A stretch of DNA of 64,000 nt from Rubrivivax albus (GTDB taxonomy: Bacteria; Pseudomonadota; Gammaproteobacteria; Burkholderiales; Burkholderiaceae_C): NCBI RefSeq assembly GCF_004016515.1, contig NZ_SACT01000001.1, positions 1,116,001 through 1,180,000 on the forward strand, written 5' to 3'. The notes beneath the pieces are model-generated. The model searched no databases and was not told the DNA's origin. It saw only the letters and a program-made list of their open reading frames with translations. Positions within the stretch are counted from its first letter, which is position 1, and each line of letters begins with the position of its first letter. Position numbers and translations under genes: made by a program. Of this stretch, positions 41,670 to 51,879 are shown piece by piece.

Positions 41670-41692
41670 ATCGTTTTCCTGGAGTTTCGAGA

Positions 41693-42115
41693 ATGCAAGT
41701 CTGGTTGACGCTGATCCTCGTGGTGCAGCTGCTGGCCGCCCTGGTGATGATCGGCCTCGTGCTGATCCAGCACGGCAAGGGCGCCGACATGGGCGCGAGT
41801 TTCGGCGGCGGCGCCTCGGGCAGCCTGTTCGGGGCCACCGGCAGCGCGAACTTCCTGTCGCGCTCCACCGCGGCCTGCGCCACCGTCTTCTTCATTGCCA
41901 CGCTGGCGCTGGCCTACCTGGGCAGCACCGGTGCGCAGCGTGCCGAAGGCGGCAGCACGGTGCTCGATCAACTGGCCCCCGCGGCCAGTGCGCCGGGGGC
42001 CATTCCGGGTGCTGTGCCTGGTGTTGTGCCGGGCGCGATCCCGGCCGGCACGGGCGACACCCCCGCGGGCATGGCGCCGGCGGCCTCGGCCCCGGCGGGC
42101 CAGATCCCGAAGTGA
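41693..42115 (+). CDS. secG: Protein translocase subunit SecG
   Basis: A 140-residue inner-membrane protein of the SecYEG channel. Two membrane helices (about residues 4-25 and 58-78) flank the conserved cytoplasmic loop GKGADMGASFGGGASGSLFG. The C-terminal 60 residues are low-complexity Ala/Pro/Gly, as in other betaproteobacteria. It precedes tRNA-Leu and the nuo operon, a conserved arrangement. Confidence 0.96.
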   Translation: MQVWLTLILVVQLLAALVMIGLVLIQHGKGADMGASFGGGASGSLFGATGSANFLSRSTAACATVFFIATLALAYLGSTGAQRAEGGSTVLDQLAPAASAPGAIPGAVPGVVPGAIPAGTGDTPAGMAPAASAPAGQIPK

Positions 42116-42156
42116 ATCCGGGCCCGAATCACTGGGGAAACCCTCGGTTTTCGGGC

Positions 42157-42162
42157 TAGAAT
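42157..42162 (+). promoter_or_regulatory. Candidate -10 element (TAGAAT) for tRNA-Leu
   Basis: TTTTCGGGCTAGAATC lies 42 bp after the secG stop and 89 bp before the tRNA. The GGCTAGAATC string is the same as that upstream of rpsO. No -35 is evident. Confidence 0.45.
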
Positions 42163-42250
42163 CTTCGGCTGTCTGGCAAGCAAGTCCCTCATGCGAACCG
42201 GGCAGTTCGAAGTCTGAGGGCGGGCCCGGTCCCGCCACCAGGTTGTAGAC

Positions 42251-42335
42251 GCCGACGTGGTGAAATTGGTAGACACGCTATCTTGAGGGGGTAGTGGCGA
42301 AAGCTGTGCGAGTTCGAGTCTCGCCGTCGGCACCA
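42251..42335 (+). tRNA. tRNA-Leu (anticodon GAG), with encoded CCA
   Basis: An 85-nt class II tRNA. The acceptor arms GCCGACG (42251-42257) and CGTCGGC pair fully, followed by A and an encoded CCA (42333-42335). The anticodon stem CTATC/GGTAG holds the loop TTGAGGG, giving anticodon GAG for CUC and CUU leucine codons. A long variable arm and the T arm with GTTCGAGTC are present. Confidence 0.97.
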
Positions 42336-42361
42336 ACACCGGGAACAGCCGGGGAGCAACG

Positions 42362-42410
42362 ACGCGCTCTTCGTGAGGCACGCGATGTGCACCACAAGGC
42401 GCGTTTTTTT
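42362..42410 (+). terminator. Terminator after tRNA-Leu
   Basis: An outer stem ACGCGC (42362-42367) with GCGCGT (42399-42404) encloses a second stem-loop made of GTG/CAC and GCAC/GTGC. Seven T residues follow (42404-42410). It separates the tRNA from the nuo operon, 37 bp before nuoA. Confidence 0.75.
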
Positions 42411-42447
42411 GCGACCACGTACGACCTGACGCTTGACTGACACCGCG

Positions 42448-42807
42448 ATGGACCTGCAACAGTACGTGCCCGTGATCCTGTTCATCCTCGTCGGCATCGG
42501 TGTCGGCGTGGCGCCGCAGGTGCTCGGTTTCCTGCTCGGCCCGAACCGGCCCGATGCGGAGAAGAACAGCCCCTACGAGTGCGGCTTCGAGGCCTTCGAG
42601 GACGCGCGCATGAAGTTCGACGTGCGCTACTACCTCGTGGCCATCCTGTTCATTCTTTTCGACCTCGAGATCGCGTTCCTGTTCCCCTGGGCCGTGGCGC
42701 TGCACGACATCGGCGCGTCAGGCTTCTGGGCCATGATGGTCTTCCTCGGCATTCTGGTGGTGGGCTTCATCTACGAATGGAAGAAGGGCGCCCTGGACTG
42801 GGAGTAG
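42448..42807 (+). CDS. nuoA: NADH-quinone oxidoreductase subunit A
   Basis: A 119-residue, three-helix membrane subunit of complex I. The conserved loop [21 protein letters not shown] carries the cysteine and acidic residues near the quinone site. The ATG at 42448 ([12 protein letters not shown]) fits the family start better than TTG 42433. It is the first gene of the complete nuoABCDEFGHIJKLMN operon (42448-56872). Confidence 0.97.
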   Translation: MDLQQYVPVILFILVGIGVGVAPQVLGFLLGPNRPDAEKNSPYECGFEAFEDARMKFDVRYYLVAILFILFDLEIAFLFPWAVALHDIGASGFWAMMVFLGILVVGFIYEWKKGALDWE

Positions 42808-42814
42808 GCAAGCT

Positions 42815-43291
42815 ATGGGCATCGAAGGCGTTCTCAAAGAAGGCTTCGTCACCACCTCGGTCGACAAGCTGATCAACTGGTCGAAGACCGGTTCCCTGTG
42901 GCCGATGACCTTCGGCCTGGCCTGCTGTGCGGTGGAGATGATGCACGCCGGTGCGGCGCGCTACGACATCGACCGCTTCGGCATGCTGTTCCGGCCCAGC
43001 CCGCGGCAGAGCGACCTGATGATCGTCGCCGGCACGCTGTGCAACAAGATGGCGCCGGCGCTGCGCAAGGTCTACGACCAGATGGCCGAGCCACGCTGGG
43101 TGCTGAGCATGGGCTCCTGCGCCAATGGCGGCGGCTACTACCACTACAGCTACAGCGTCGTGCGCGGCTGCGACCGCATCGTGCCGGTGGACGTCTACGT
43201 GCCCGGCTGCCCGCCGACGGCCGAGGCGCTGCTCTACGGCATCCTGCAGCTGCAGGCCAAGATCCGGCGCGAGAACACCATCGCCCGCTGA
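42815..43291 (+). CDS. nuoB: NADH-quinone oxidoreductase subunit B
   Basis: A 158-residue hydrophilic subunit that holds cluster N2, the last electron donor to quinone. Ligands are the tandem cysteines in [12 protein letters not shown], then [10 protein letters not shown] and [14 protein letters not shown]. It starts 7 bp after nuoA and ends 4 bp before nuoC. Confidence 0.98.
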   Translation: MGIEGVLKEGFVTTSVDKLINWSKTGSLWPMTFGLACCAVEMMHAGAARYDIDRFGMLFRPSPRQSDLMIVAGTLCNKMAPALRKVYDQMAEPRWVLSMGSCANGGGYYHYSYSVVRGCDRIVPVDVYVPGCPPTAEALLYGILQLQAKIRRENTIAR

Positions 43292-43295
43292 CGCC

Positions 43296-43895
43296 ATGAG
43301 CACCAAACTCGACACCCTGCAGGCCGCGCTGGCATCGGCGCTGGGCGACGCCGCCACCGCCATCGTGCGCGACCGCGGCGAGCTCACCGTCACCGTGCCG
43401 GCGGCGCGCTACCTCGAGGCGATGACCACGCTGCGCGACCACGCGGCGCTGAAGTTCGAGCAGCTGATCGACCTCTGCGGCCTGGACTACAGCGACTGGC
43501 AGAACCGCGGCCGCGACGGCCTGCGCTTCGCCGTCGTCTCGCACCTGCTGTCGGTGAGCCTGAACCAGCGCGTGCGCGTGCGGGTGTTCGCCCCGGACGA
43601 CGACCTGCCCGCCGTGGCCAGCGTCACCGAGCTCTGGACCGCGGCCAACTGGTTCGAGCGCGAGGCCTTCGACATGTACGGCATCGTCTTCGAGGGCCAC
43701 GTGGACCTGCGCCGCATCCTCACCGACTACGGCTTCATCGGCCACCCGATGCGCAAGGACTTCCCGGTGACGGGCCACGTCGAGATGCGCTACGACGCCG
43801 ACCAGAAGCGCGTGATCTACCAGCCGGTGACGATCGAGCCGCGCGAGATCACGCCGCGCGTGGTGCGCGAGGACAACTACGGAGGCCTCCACTGA
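43296..43895 (+). CDS. nuoC: NADH-quinone oxidoreductase subunit C
   Basis: A 199-residue 30-kDa-type subunit of the peripheral arm. The signature [19 protein letters not shown] is present, with the C-terminal [18 protein letters not shown]. It is separate from nuoD, unlike the fused NuoCD of enterobacteria. ATG 43296 begins [12 protein letters not shown]. Confidence 0.97.
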   Translation: MSTKLDTLQAALASALGDAATAIVRDRGELTVTVPAARYLEAMTTLRDHAALKFEQLIDLCGLDYSDWQNRGRDGLRFAVVSHLLSVSLNQRVRVRVFAPDDDLPAVASVTELWTAANWFEREAFDMYGIVFEGHVDLRRILTDYGFIGHPMRKDFPVTGHVEMRYDADQKRVIYQPVTIEPREITPRVVREDNYGGLH

Positions 43896-43907
43896 GGACT
43901 GCGTCAG

Positions 43908-45161
43908 ATGGCTGAGATCAAGAACTACACCCTCAACTTTGGCCCTCAGCACCCGGCCGCGCACGGCGTGCTGCGCTTGGTGCTGGAACTGGATGGCGAG
44001 GTCATCCAGCGCGCCGACCCGCACATCGGCCTGCTGCACCGCGCCACCGAGAAGCTCGCCGAGCAGAAGACCTTCATCCAGTCGCTGCCCTACATGGACC
44101 GTCTCGACTACGTGTCCATGATGTGCAACGAGCACGCGTACTGCCTGGCGATCGAGAAGCTGCTGGGCATCGAGGTGCCCGAGCGCGCGCAGTACATCCG
44201 CGTGATGTTCTCCGAGCTGACCCGCCTGCTGAACCACCTGCTGTGGCTCGGTGCGCACGGGATCGACTGCGGCGCGATGAACATCCTCATCTATTGCTTC
44301 CGCGAGCGCGAGGACATCTTCGACATGTACGAGGCGGTGTCGGGCGCGCGCATGCACGCGGCCTACTTCCGCCCGGGTGGCGTCTACCGCGACCTGCCGG
44401 ACAGCATGCCGCAGTACAAGGCCAGCAAGGTCCGCAGCCAGAAGGTGATGGACCGCCTGAACGAGAACCGCCAGGGTTCGCTGCTGGACTTCATCGAGGA
44501 CTTCTGCCAGCGGTTCCCGGCCAACGTGGACGACTACGAGACGCTGCTGACCGACAACCGCATCTGGAAGCAGCGCACCGTGGGCATCGGCGTGGTCAGC
44601 CCCGAGCGCGCGCTGAACCTGGGCCTCACCGGCCCGATGCTGCGCGGCTCCGGTATCGCCTGGGACCTGCGCAAGAAGCAGCCCTACGACGTCTACGACC
44701 GCATGGACTTCGACGTCCCGGTCGGCACCAACGGCGACACCTACGACCGCTACCTCGTGCGCGTCCAGGAGATGCGGGAATCGAACCGCATCATCCAGCA
44801 GTGCGTGGCGTGGCTGAAGGCCAACCCTGGCCCGGTGATCACCGACAACCACAAGGTTGCCCCGCCGTCGCGCGTCGAGATGAAGACGAGCATGGAGGAG
44901 CTGATCCACCACTTCAAGCTCTTCACCGAGGGCTTCCACGTGCCCGAGGGTGAGGTCTACGCGGCGGTGGAGCACCCGAAGGGCGAGTTCGGCATCTACC
45001 TCGTCAGCGACGGGGCCAACAAGCCCTACCGTCTGAAGATCCGCCCGCCCGGCTTCAGCCACCTCGCCGCGCTGGACGAGATGGCGCGCGGCCACATGAT
45101 CGCCGACGCGGTGGCGATCATCGGGACCATGGACATCGTGTTCGGCGAGATCGACCGCTGA
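43908..45161 (+). CDS. nuoD: NADH-quinone oxidoreductase subunit D
   Basis: A 417-residue 49-kDa-type subunit that forms the quinone pocket with NuoB. The N-terminal loop [20 protein letters not shown] contains the quinone-site histidines, and [19 protein letters not shown] and the final [12 protein letters not shown] are typical. It was evolutionarily derived from a hydrogenase large subunit; the metal-site cysteines are absent, as expected. Confidence 0.98.
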   Translation: MAEIKNYTLNFGPQHPAAHGVLRLVLELDGEVIQRADPHIGLLHRATEKLAEQKTFIQSLPYMDRLDYVSMMCNEHAYCLAIEKLLGIEVPERAQYIRVMFSELTRLLNHLLWLGAHGIDCGAMNILIYCFREREDIFDMYEAVSGARMHAAYFRPGGVYRDLPDSMPQYKASKVRSQKVMDRLNENRQGSLLDFIEDFCQRFPANVDDYETLLTDNRIWKQRTVGIGVVSPERALNLGLTGPMLRGSGIAWDLRKKQPYDVYDRMDFDVPVGTNGDTYDRYLVRVQEMRESNRIIQQCVAWLKANPGPVITDNHKVAPPSRVEMKTSMEELIHHFKLFTEGFHVPEGEVYAAVEHPKGEFGIYLVSDGANKPYRLKIRPPGFSHLAALDEMARGHMIADAVAIIGTMDIVFGEIDR

Positions 45162-45178
45162 GCACGAGGGACGCTGTG

Positions 45179-45664
45179 ATGACATTCACCGAACACACGC
45201 TGGCGCGCTTCGCGAAGGAAGTCGCCAAGTACCCGGCGGACCAGAAGCAGAGCGCCGTGATGGCGTGCCTGGCCATCGTGCAGCACGAGCAGGGCCACGT
45301 GAGTCCCGAGGCCGAGCAGGGCATCGCCGCCTACCTCGGCATGCCCGCGATCGCGGTGCACGAGGTCACCACGTTCTACAACATGTACAACCAGCAGCCG
45401 GTCGGCAAGTTCAAGCTGAACGTCTGCACCAACCTGCCGTGCCAGCTGCGCGGTGGTGACCACGCGCTGGACCACGTGTGCCAGAAGCTCGGCGTGGAGC
45501 CCTATGGCACCACGGCCGACGGCACGTTCACCGTGCAGCCCAGCGAATGCCTCGGCGCCTGCGCCGACGCGCCGGTGATGCTGGTCAACGACCGCCAGAT
45601 GCTCAGCTTCATGAGCGACGCGCGGCTGGACGAACTCATCGCGACCTTGAAGTCGGAAGGTTGA
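45179..45664 (+). CDS. nuoE: NADH-quinone oxidoreductase subunit E
   Basis: A 161-residue 24-kDa-type subunit holding 2Fe-2S cluster N1a. Ligands are in [12 protein letters not shown] and [15 protein letters not shown] three bases earlier (45176) is also possible; ATG 45179 sits 8 bp after the AGGG ribosome site. The stop shares one base with the nuoF ATG (TGATG). Confidence 0.96.
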   Translation: MTFTEHTLARFAKEVAKYPADQKQSAVMACLAIVQHEQGHVSPEAEQGIAAYLGMPAIAVHEVTTFYNMYNQQPVGKFKLNVCTNLPCQLRGGDHALDHVCQKLGVEPYGTTADGTFTVQPSECLGACADAPVMLVNDRQMLSFMSDARLDELIATLKSEG

Positions 45665-47010
45665 TGACGATGGCCGATCTTTCCAAGTTCCAGGCCACGG
45701 GGCAGGAAACCTGCTTCCACGGCCGCCACATCGGCGCCCAGATCTACGCCGGGCTCGATGGCCGCAACTGGCGCCTGCAGGACTACCTGGCCCGCGGGGG
45801 GTACAGCGCCCTGCGCAAGATCCTCGGGCAGGACGGCGGCGCTGGCCTGACGCCGGAGCAGGTGATCGCCGAGGTCAAGGGCAGCGCGCTGCGCGGCCGC
45901 GGCGGCGCCGGCTTCCCCACCGGGCTGAAGTGGAGCTTCATGCCGCGTGCCTTCCCCGGTGCCAAGTACCTCGTCTGCAACTCCGACGAAGGCGAGCCGG
46001 GCACCTGCAAGGACCGCGACATCCTGCGCTACAACCCGCACATCGTGATCGAGGGCATGGCCATCGCCGCCTACGCGATGGGCATCCGCACCGGCTACAA
46101 CTACATCCACGGCGAGATCTTCGAGGTCTATGAGCGCTTCGAGGAAGCGTTGGAGGAAGCCCGCGCCGCCGGGTTCCTGGGCGACGACATCCTCGGTTCG
46201 TCGTTCAGCTTCCAGCTGCACGCCTTCCACGGTTTCGGCGCCTACATCTGCGGCGAGGAGACCGCGCTGCTGGAGAGCCTGGAAGGCAAGAAGGGCCAGC
46301 CGCGCTTCAAGCCGCCGTTCCCGGCCAGTTTCGGCCTCTACGGCAAGCCGACGACGATCAACAACACCGAGACCTTCGCCGCGGTGCCGTGGATCATCAA
46401 CCACGGCGGCCAGGCCTACCTGGAGGTGGGCAAGCCCAACAACGGCGGCACCAAGATCTTCAGCGTGGTCGGCGACGTCAACCAGCCGGGCAACTTCGAG
46501 ATCCCGATGGGCACGCCGTTCTCCAAGCTGCTGGAACTGGCTGGCGGCGTGAAGGGCGGGGCGCTGAAGGCCGTGATCCCGGGCGGCTCGTCGGCCCCGG
46601 TGCTGCCGGCGTCCATCATGATGGACTGCACGATGGACTACGACAGCATCGCCAAGGCCGGCTCGATGCTGGGTTCGGGCGCCGTCATCGTGATGAACGA
46701 CACCCGTTGCATGGTCAGGAGCCTGCTGCGCCTGAGCTACTTCTACCAGCACGAGAGCTGCGGCCAGTGCACGCCGTGCCGCGAAGGCACGGGCTGGCTG
46801 TGGCGCCTGGTCAACCGCATCGAGCACGGCCAGGGCAAGCCCGAGGACCTGGCGCTGCTGGACTCGGTGGCCGACAACATCAAGGGCCGCACGATCTGCG
46901 CGCTGGGCGACGCCGCGGCGATGCCGGTGCAAGGCATGCTCAAGCACTTCCGCGACGAGTTCGCACACCACATCGAGCACAAGACCTGCATGGTCTCGGT
47001 GCCCGCCTGA
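45664..47010 (+). CDS. nuoF: NADH-quinone oxidoreductase subunit F
   Basis: A 448-residue 51-kDa-type subunit with the NADH site, FMN and cluster N3. The nucleotide loop is [16 protein letters not shown], the FMN region [17 protein letters not shown], and the N3 ligands [12 protein letters not shown] plus a later cysteine in [13 protein letters not shown] is oxidised here, and electrons pass to NuoE and NuoG. Confidence 0.98.
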   Translation: MTMADLSKFQATGQETCFHGRHIGAQIYAGLDGRNWRLQDYLARGGYSALRKILGQDGGAGLTPEQVIAEVKGSALRGRGGAGFPTGLKWSFMPRAFPGAKYLVCNSDEGEPGTCKDRDILRYNPHIVIEGMAIAAYAMGIRTGYNYIHGEIFEVYERFEEALEEARAAGFLGDDILGSSFSFQLHAFHGFGAYICGEETALLESLEGKKGQPRFKPPFPASFGLYGKPTTINNTETFAAVPWIINHGGQAYLEVGKPNNGGTKIFSVVGDVNQPGNFEIPMGTPFSKLLELAGGVKGGALKAVIPGGSSAPVLPASIMMDCTMDYDSIAKAGSMLGSGAVIVMNDTRCMVRSLLRLSYFYQHESCGQCTPCREGTGWLWRLVNRIEHGQGKPEDLALLDSVADNIKGRTICALGDAAAMPVQGMLKHFRDEFAHHIEHKTCMVSVPA

Positions 47011-47020
47011 GGCCGCCGCC

Positions 47021-49339
47021 ATGGTTGAGATCGAACTCGACGGCAAGAAGGTCCAGGTCGCCGAAGGCAGCATGGTGATGCATGCCGCCGACGCGGCCGG
47101 CACCTACATCCCGCACTTCTGCTATCACAAGAAGCTCAGCATCGCGGCCAACTGCCGCATGTGCCTGGTGGAGGTGGAAAAGGCGCCCAAACCCATGCCC
47201 GCCTGCGCGACGCCGGTGACGCAGGGCATGGTGGTGCGCACCAAGAGCGAGAAGGCCGTGAAGGCCCAGCAGTCGGTCATGGAGTTCCTGCTCATCAACC
47301 ACCCGCTGGACTGCCCCATCTGCGACCAGGGCGGCGAGTGCCAGCTGCAGGACCTGGCCGTGGGCTACGGCGGCAGCGCCAGCCGCTACGCCGAGGAGAA
47401 GCGCGTCGTCTTCCACAAGGACGTCGGTCCGCTGATCTCGATGGAGGAGATGAGCCGCTGCATCCACTGCACGCGCTGCGTGCGCTTCGGCCAGGAAGTG
47501 GCCGGCGCGATGGAGCTCGGCATGATCCACCGCGGCGAGCACTCTGAGATCACCACCGTCACCGGCGGCACGGTCGATTCCGAGCTGTCGGGCAACATGA
47601 TCGACCTCTGCCCGGTCGGCGCGCTCACGAGCAAGCCGTTCCGCTACAGCGCCCGCACCTGGGAGCTCAGCCGCCGCAAGAGCGTCAGCCCGCACGACAG
47701 CACCGGCGCCAACCTGGTGGTTCAGGTCAAGGGCAACCGCGTGATGCGCGTGCTGCCGTTGGAGAACGAGGCCGTCAACGAGTGCTGGATCGCCGACCGC
47801 GACCGTTTCAGCTACGAGGCCGTCAACAGCGAGCAGCGTCTGACCGCGCCCCGCATCAAGCAGGGCGGGCAATGGCAGACCGTGGACTGGACCACGGCAC
47901 TGAACTACGTGGTCGACGGCCTGAAGAAGGTCAAGGCCGAGTTCGGCGTCGGCCAGATCGGCGCCATCGGCTCGGCGCATTCGACGGTCGAGGAACTGCA
48001 CCTGCTGGCCAAGCTGGTGCGTGGCCTGGGCAGCGAGAACATCGACCACCGCGTGCGCCAGGCCGAGGCCGGCCACCGCGCGCCAGCGGGCCAGGCGTTC
48101 TGGCTGGGCCGGCCGGTCGCCGAACTGTCGACGCTGGACCGCGTGTTCGTCATTGGCAGCTTCCTGCGCAAGGACCACCCGCTGTTCGCGCAGCGCATCC
48201 GCCAGGCTGCACGCCATGGCGCCGCCGTGCACAGCTTGCACGCGCTGGCCGACGACTGGGCGATGCCGATGGGCCGCCGCCTGGTGGCCGCGCCGCTGGC
48301 CTGGGTCGATGCGCTGGCCGGGGTGGCCGCCGAGATCGCCGCGATCAACGGCGTGCCGGCGCCCGTGCCGGCCGTGCCGAGCGAGGATGCCAAGGCCATC
48401 GCCGCGTCGCTGATGATGGGCGAGCGCAAGGCACTGCTGCTGGGCAACGCCGCCATGGACCACCCGAACGCCTCGGCGCTGCTGGCGCTGGCGGCCTGGA
48501 TCGGCCAGCAGGTCGGTGCCACGGTCGGCTACCTGGGTGCGGCGGCCAACAGCGTCGGCGCGCAGCTGGTGCAGGCCCTGCCGGGCGATGGCGGCCTGAG
48601 CGCGCAGCAGATGCTGACGCAGCCGATGAAGGCCGTACTGCTGCTGAACACCGAGCCGGCGCTGGACACGGCCGATGCCGCCGCCACCGTGGCGGCGATG
48701 AAGCAGGCCGGCCTCGTCGTCGCGCTGACGCCGTTCGCCGATGCGGCGGCCGACGTGGCCGACGTGATGCTGCCGATCGCGCCGTTCACGGAAACGGCAG
48801 GCACCTTCGTCAACGCCGAGGGCCGTGTGCAGGGCTTCCACGGTGTGGTCAAGCCGCTGGGCGAGACCCGTCCGGGCTGGAAGGTGCTGCGCGTGCTGGG
48901 CAACCTGCTGGGCCTCCCGGGTTTCGAGCAGGAGAGCGCCGACGAGGTGCGCGCCGAAGCGCTGGGCGACCTGTCGGCCATCGCCGGCCGGCTGAACAAC
49001 GCCGCTGGTGTGCCGGTGCCCGTGCCGGCCGTGACCGCGCTGCAGCGCGTGGCCGACGTGCCCATCTACGCCACCGATTCGCTCGTGCGCCGCGCCCCGG
49101 CGCTCCAGCACACGGCCGACGCCCGCGCGCCGCGTGCCGTGCTGCCGCAGGCGCTGTGGGACAAGCTGGGCCTGCAGCCGGGCGGCCGGGTGCTGGTGCA
49201 GCAGGGCACCGTAGCCCAGGTGCTGCCGGCCGATGTCGACCCGACGCTGGCGGTTGACGTGGTGCGCGTCGCCGCGGGCCACCCCGACACCGTGGGCCTC
49301 GGCCCCATGTTCGGCCTGGTTGCCGTCGAAAAGGCCTGA
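47021..49339 (+). CDS. nuoG: NADH-quinone oxidoreductase subunit G
   Basis: A 772-residue 75-kDa-type subunit. The N-terminal Fe-S region binds N1b (CYHKKLS, NCRMC, CATPV), the His-ligated N5 ([14 protein letters not shown]) and N4 ([13 protein letters not shown], then [11 protein letters not shown]). A molybdopterin-oxidoreductase-like region follows but is catalytically inactive. The extra cluster N7 motif found in E. coli is not visible. Ala-rich segments mark the C-terminal third. Confidence 0.97.
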   Translation: MVEIELDGKKVQVAEGSMVMHAADAAGTYIPHFCYHKKLSIAANCRMCLVEVEKAPKPMPACATPVTQGMVVRTKSEKAVKAQQSVMEFLLINHPLDCPICDQGGECQLQDLAVGYGGSASRYAEEKRVVFHKDVGPLISMEEMSRCIHCTRCVRFGQEVAGAMELGMIHRGEHSEITTVTGGTVDSELSGNMIDLCPVGALTSKPFRYSARTWELSRRKSVSPHDSTGANLVVQVKGNRVMRVLPLENEAVNECWIADRDRFSYEAVNSEQRLTAPRIKQGGQWQTVDWTTALNYVVDGLKKVKAEFGVGQIGAIGSAHSTVEELHLLAKLVRGLGSENIDHRVRQAEAGHRAPAGQAFWLGRPVAELSTLDRVFVIGSFLRKDHPLFAQRIRQAARHGAAVHSLHALADDWAMPMGRRLVAAPLAWVDALAGVAAEIAAINGVPAPVPAVPSEDAKAIAASLMMGERKALLLGNAAMDHPNASALLALAAWIGQQVGATVGYLGAAANSVGAQLVQALPGDGGLSAQQMLTQPMKAVLLLNTEPALDTADAAATVAAMKQAGLVVALTPFADAAADVADVMLPIAPFTETAGTFVNAEGRVQGFHGVVKPLGETRPGWKVLRVLGNLLGLPGFEQESADEVRAEALGDLSAIAGRLNNAAGVPVPVPAVTALQRVADVPIYATDSLVRRAPALQHTADARAPRAVLPQALWDKLGLQPGGRVLVQQGTVAQVLPADVDPTLAVDVVRVAAGHPDTVGLGPMFGLVAVEKA

Positions 49340-49341
49340 CC

Positions 49342-50403
49342 ATGATCGACCAGATCAACCAGTTCGGCACCAGCCTGATGGGCCCCACGCTGTGGCTCGT
49401 GGTGTGGAGCCTCATCAAGATCATCGTGCTCGTGGCGCCGCTCATGGGCTGCGTGGCCTACCTGACGCTGTGGGAACGCAAGGGCATCGGCTGGACACAG
49501 ATCCGCCCGGGTCCGAACCGGGTGGGCCCGTTCGGCCTGCTGACGCCGATTGCCGATGCGGTGAAGCTGATCTTCAAGGAGATCATCCGCCCCACCGCGG
49601 CCAACAAGGGCCTGTTCTTCCTCGGCCCCATCATGACCATCATGCCGGCGCTGGCCGCCTGGGCGGTGGTGCCGTTCGGCCCCGAGGCCGTGGTGGCCAA
49701 CGTCAACGCCGGCCTGCTGTTCCTGATGGCGATCACGTCGCTGGAGGTCTACGGCGTCATCATCGCCGGCTGGGCCAGCAACTCGAAGTACGCCTTCCTC
49801 GGCGCGCTGCGCGCGTCGGCGCAGATGGTCAGCTACGAGATCGCCATGGGCTTCGCACTCGTGGTGGTGCTCATGGTCTCGGGCACGATGAACATGGCCG
49901 AGATCGTGCTGAAGCAGGGGCAGGGCACGATGGCCGACGCCGGCTGGGGCATCTTCTCCTGGAACTGGCTGCCGCTGCTGCCGATCTTCGTCGTCTACTT
50001 CATCGCCGGCTTGGCCGAGACCAACCGCCACCCGTTCGACGTGGTGGAAGGCGAATCGGAGATCGTGGCCGGCCACATGATCGAGTACTCCGGGATGTCG
50101 TTCGCGATGTTCTTCCTGGCCGAGTACGCGAACATGATCCTGGTCTCCACGCTGTGCGTGCTGCTCTTCCTAGGCGGCTGGCTGCCGCCGGTGGAGTTCC
50201 TGTCGTTCATCCCGGGCTGGATTTGGCTGGCGATCAAGGTCTTCGTCGTCGTCACCATGTTCCTGTGGGTGCGCGCCTCGTTCCCGCGCTACCGCTACGA
50301 CCAGATCATGCGCCTGGGCTGGAAGATCTTCATCCCGGTGACGCTGGTGTGGCTCGTGTTCGTGGGGCTCTGGATCCAGTCGCCCTGGAACATCTGGAAC
50401 TGA
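49342..50403 (+). CDS. nuoH: NADH-quinone oxidoreductase subunit H
   Basis: A 353-residue membrane subunit with about eight helices that lies at the junction of the peripheral and membrane arms. Conserved loops [20 protein letters not shown] and [20 protein letters not shown] line the quinone channel. It starts 2 bp after nuoG. Confidence 0.97.
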   Translation: MIDQINQFGTSLMGPTLWLVVWSLIKIIVLVAPLMGCVAYLTLWERKGIGWTQIRPGPNRVGPFGLLTPIADAVKLIFKEIIRPTAANKGLFFLGPIMTIMPALAAWAVVPFGPEAVVANVNAGLLFLMAITSLEVYGVIIAGWASNSKYAFLGALRASAQMVSYEIAMGFALVVVLMVSGTMNMAEIVLKQGQGTMADAGWGIFSWNWLPLLPIFVVYFIAGLAETNRHPFDVVEGESEIVAGHMIEYSGMSFAMFFLAEYANMILVSTLCVLLFLGGWLPPVEFLSFIPGWIWLAIKVFVVVTMFLWVRASFPRYRYDQIMRLGWKIFIPVTLVWLVFVGLWIQSPWNIWN

Positions 50404-50416
50404 GAGGGCCGACGTC

Positions 50417-50905
50417 ATGACCGCCTTCAAGGAATTCATCTCCAGCTTCTTCCTGCTGGAACTGTTCAAGGGCCTGGCGCTGACCGGCCGGCACTTCCTG
50501 TCGCCGCACATCACGGTGCAGTTCCCGGAGGAGAAGACGCCACTGAGCCCGCGGTTCCGCGGCCTGCACGCGCTGCGCCGCTACGACAACGGCGAGGAGC
50601 GCTGCATCGCCTGCAAGCTCTGCGAGGCGGTGTGTCCGGCGATGGCCATCAGCATCGAGTCCGACGTGCGTGACGACGGCACGCGCCGTACCACGCGCTA
50701 CGACATCGACCTGACCAAGTGCATCTTCTGCGGCTTCTGCGAGGAGAGCTGCCCTGTGGACTCCATCGTCGAGACGCACATCTTCGAATACCACGGCGAG
50801 AAGCGCGGCGACCTGTACTTCACCAAGGACATGCTGCTGGCCGTGGGCGACCGCTACGAAAAAGAGATCGCCGCCGCCCGCGCGGCCGACGCCAAGTACC
50901 GCTGA
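50417..50905 (+). CDS. nuoI: NADH-quinone oxidoreductase subunit I
   Basis: A 162-residue ferredoxin-like subunit with clusters N6a and N6b. Ligands are [12 protein letters not shown] and [12 protein letters not shown]. The N-terminal amphipathic helix ([17 protein letters not shown]) rests on the membrane. Confidence 0.98.
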   Translation: MTAFKEFISSFFLLELFKGLALTGRHFLSPHITVQFPEEKTPLSPRFRGLHALRRYDNGEERCIACKLCEAVCPAMAISIESDVRDDGTRRTTRYDIDLTKCIFCGFCEESCPVDSIVETHIFEYHGEKRGDLYFTKDMLLAVGDRYEKEIAAARAADAKYR

Positions 50906-50925
50906 GGCCCGGCGAGACACACACG

Positions 50926-51564
50926 ATGGATTCCACCACCGCGCTCTTCTACGTCTTCTCGGCGGTCCTGCTGTTCGCCGCGTTCCTGGTCATCACCGCG
51001 CGCAGCACGGTGCACGCCGCGCTCTACCTGGTGCTGGCCTTCTTCAGCGCGTCCTGTGTCTGGATGCTGCTGACGGCCGAGTTCCTGGCCATCACGCTGG
51101 TGCTCGTCTACGTCGGCGCGGTGATGGTGCTGTTCCTGTTCGTCGTGATGATGCTCGACTACAACAGCGACGCGTTCCGCGAGGGCTTCTGGAAGCACTT
51201 TCCGCTGGCCGGCGTGATTGGCGCGCTGATCGCCGCAGAGATCGCGCTCGTGCTCACGCACGGTTTCGACCGCGTCGAGCCGATGCCGCTGCCGCCGGAA
51301 CTGGCGCAGATCCCGAACACCAAGCTGCTGGGCATCACGCTGTACACCGAGTTCCTGTACCCGCTGCAGATCGCCGCCGTGCTGCTGCTGGTGGCCATCG
51401 TCGCCGCCATCGCACTGACGCTGCGCGGCCGCAAGGACGCGCGCCACATGGACCCGGGCCAGCAGGTGCGCGTGAAGAAGGCCGACCGGCTGAAGATCGT
51501 CAAGCTGGCGCCGGAGGTCGAGGCCCCTGCCGCGCCGGCCAAGGAAGAAGGAGGCCAGCCATGA
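50926..51564 (+). CDS. nuoJ: NADH-quinone oxidoreductase subunit J
   Basis: A 212-residue membrane subunit with five helices, including the conserved [20 protein letters not shown] helix containing the pi-bulge region. A charged C-terminal tail of about 45 residues ([18 protein letters not shown]) extends into the cytoplasm. The ATG at 50926 was chosen; the stop overlaps the nuoK ATG by 4 bp. Confidence 0.96.
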   Translation: MDSTTALFYVFSAVLLFAAFLVITARSTVHAALYLVLAFFSASCVWMLLTAEFLAITLVLVYVGAVMVLFLFVVMMLDYNSDAFREGFWKHFPLAGVIGALIAAEIALVLTHGFDRVEPMPLPPELAQIPNTKLLGITLYTEFLYPLQIAAVLLLVAIVAAIALTLRGRKDARHMDPGQQVRVKKADRLKIVKLAPEVEAPAAPAKEEGGQP

Positions 51565-51872
51565 GCGGGCTCACCCTGGGGCACTACCTGTCGCTCGGCG
51601 GCATCCTGTTTGCGCTGTCGGTGGTCGGCATCTTCCTGAACCGGCGCAACCTGATCGTGCTGCTGATGGCCATCGAGCTGATGCTGCTGGCCGTCAATCT
51701 GAACTTCGTGGCCTTCTCGCACTACCTGGGCGACATGGCGGGCCAGGTGTTCGTGTTCTTCATCCTCACCGTGGCCGCCGCCGAATCGGCGATCGGCCTG
51801 GCCATCCTCGTCGTGCTGTTCCGCAACCGCTCGTCCATCGACGTCGGCGAACTCGACGCACTGAAGGGGTGA
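51561..51872 (+). CDS. nuoK: NADH-quinone oxidoreductase subunit K
   Basis: A 103-residue, three-helix membrane subunit (MrpC-like). The two conserved intramembrane glutamates are in [14 protein letters not shown] and [11 protein letters not shown], both part of the proton route. Confidence 0.97.
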   Translation: MSGLTLGHYLSLGGILFALSVVGIFLNRRNLIVLLMAIELMLLAVNLNFVAFSHYLGDMAGQVFVFFILTVAAAESAIGLAILVVLFRNRSSIDVGELDALKG

Positions 51873-51879
51873 GCGCAAC

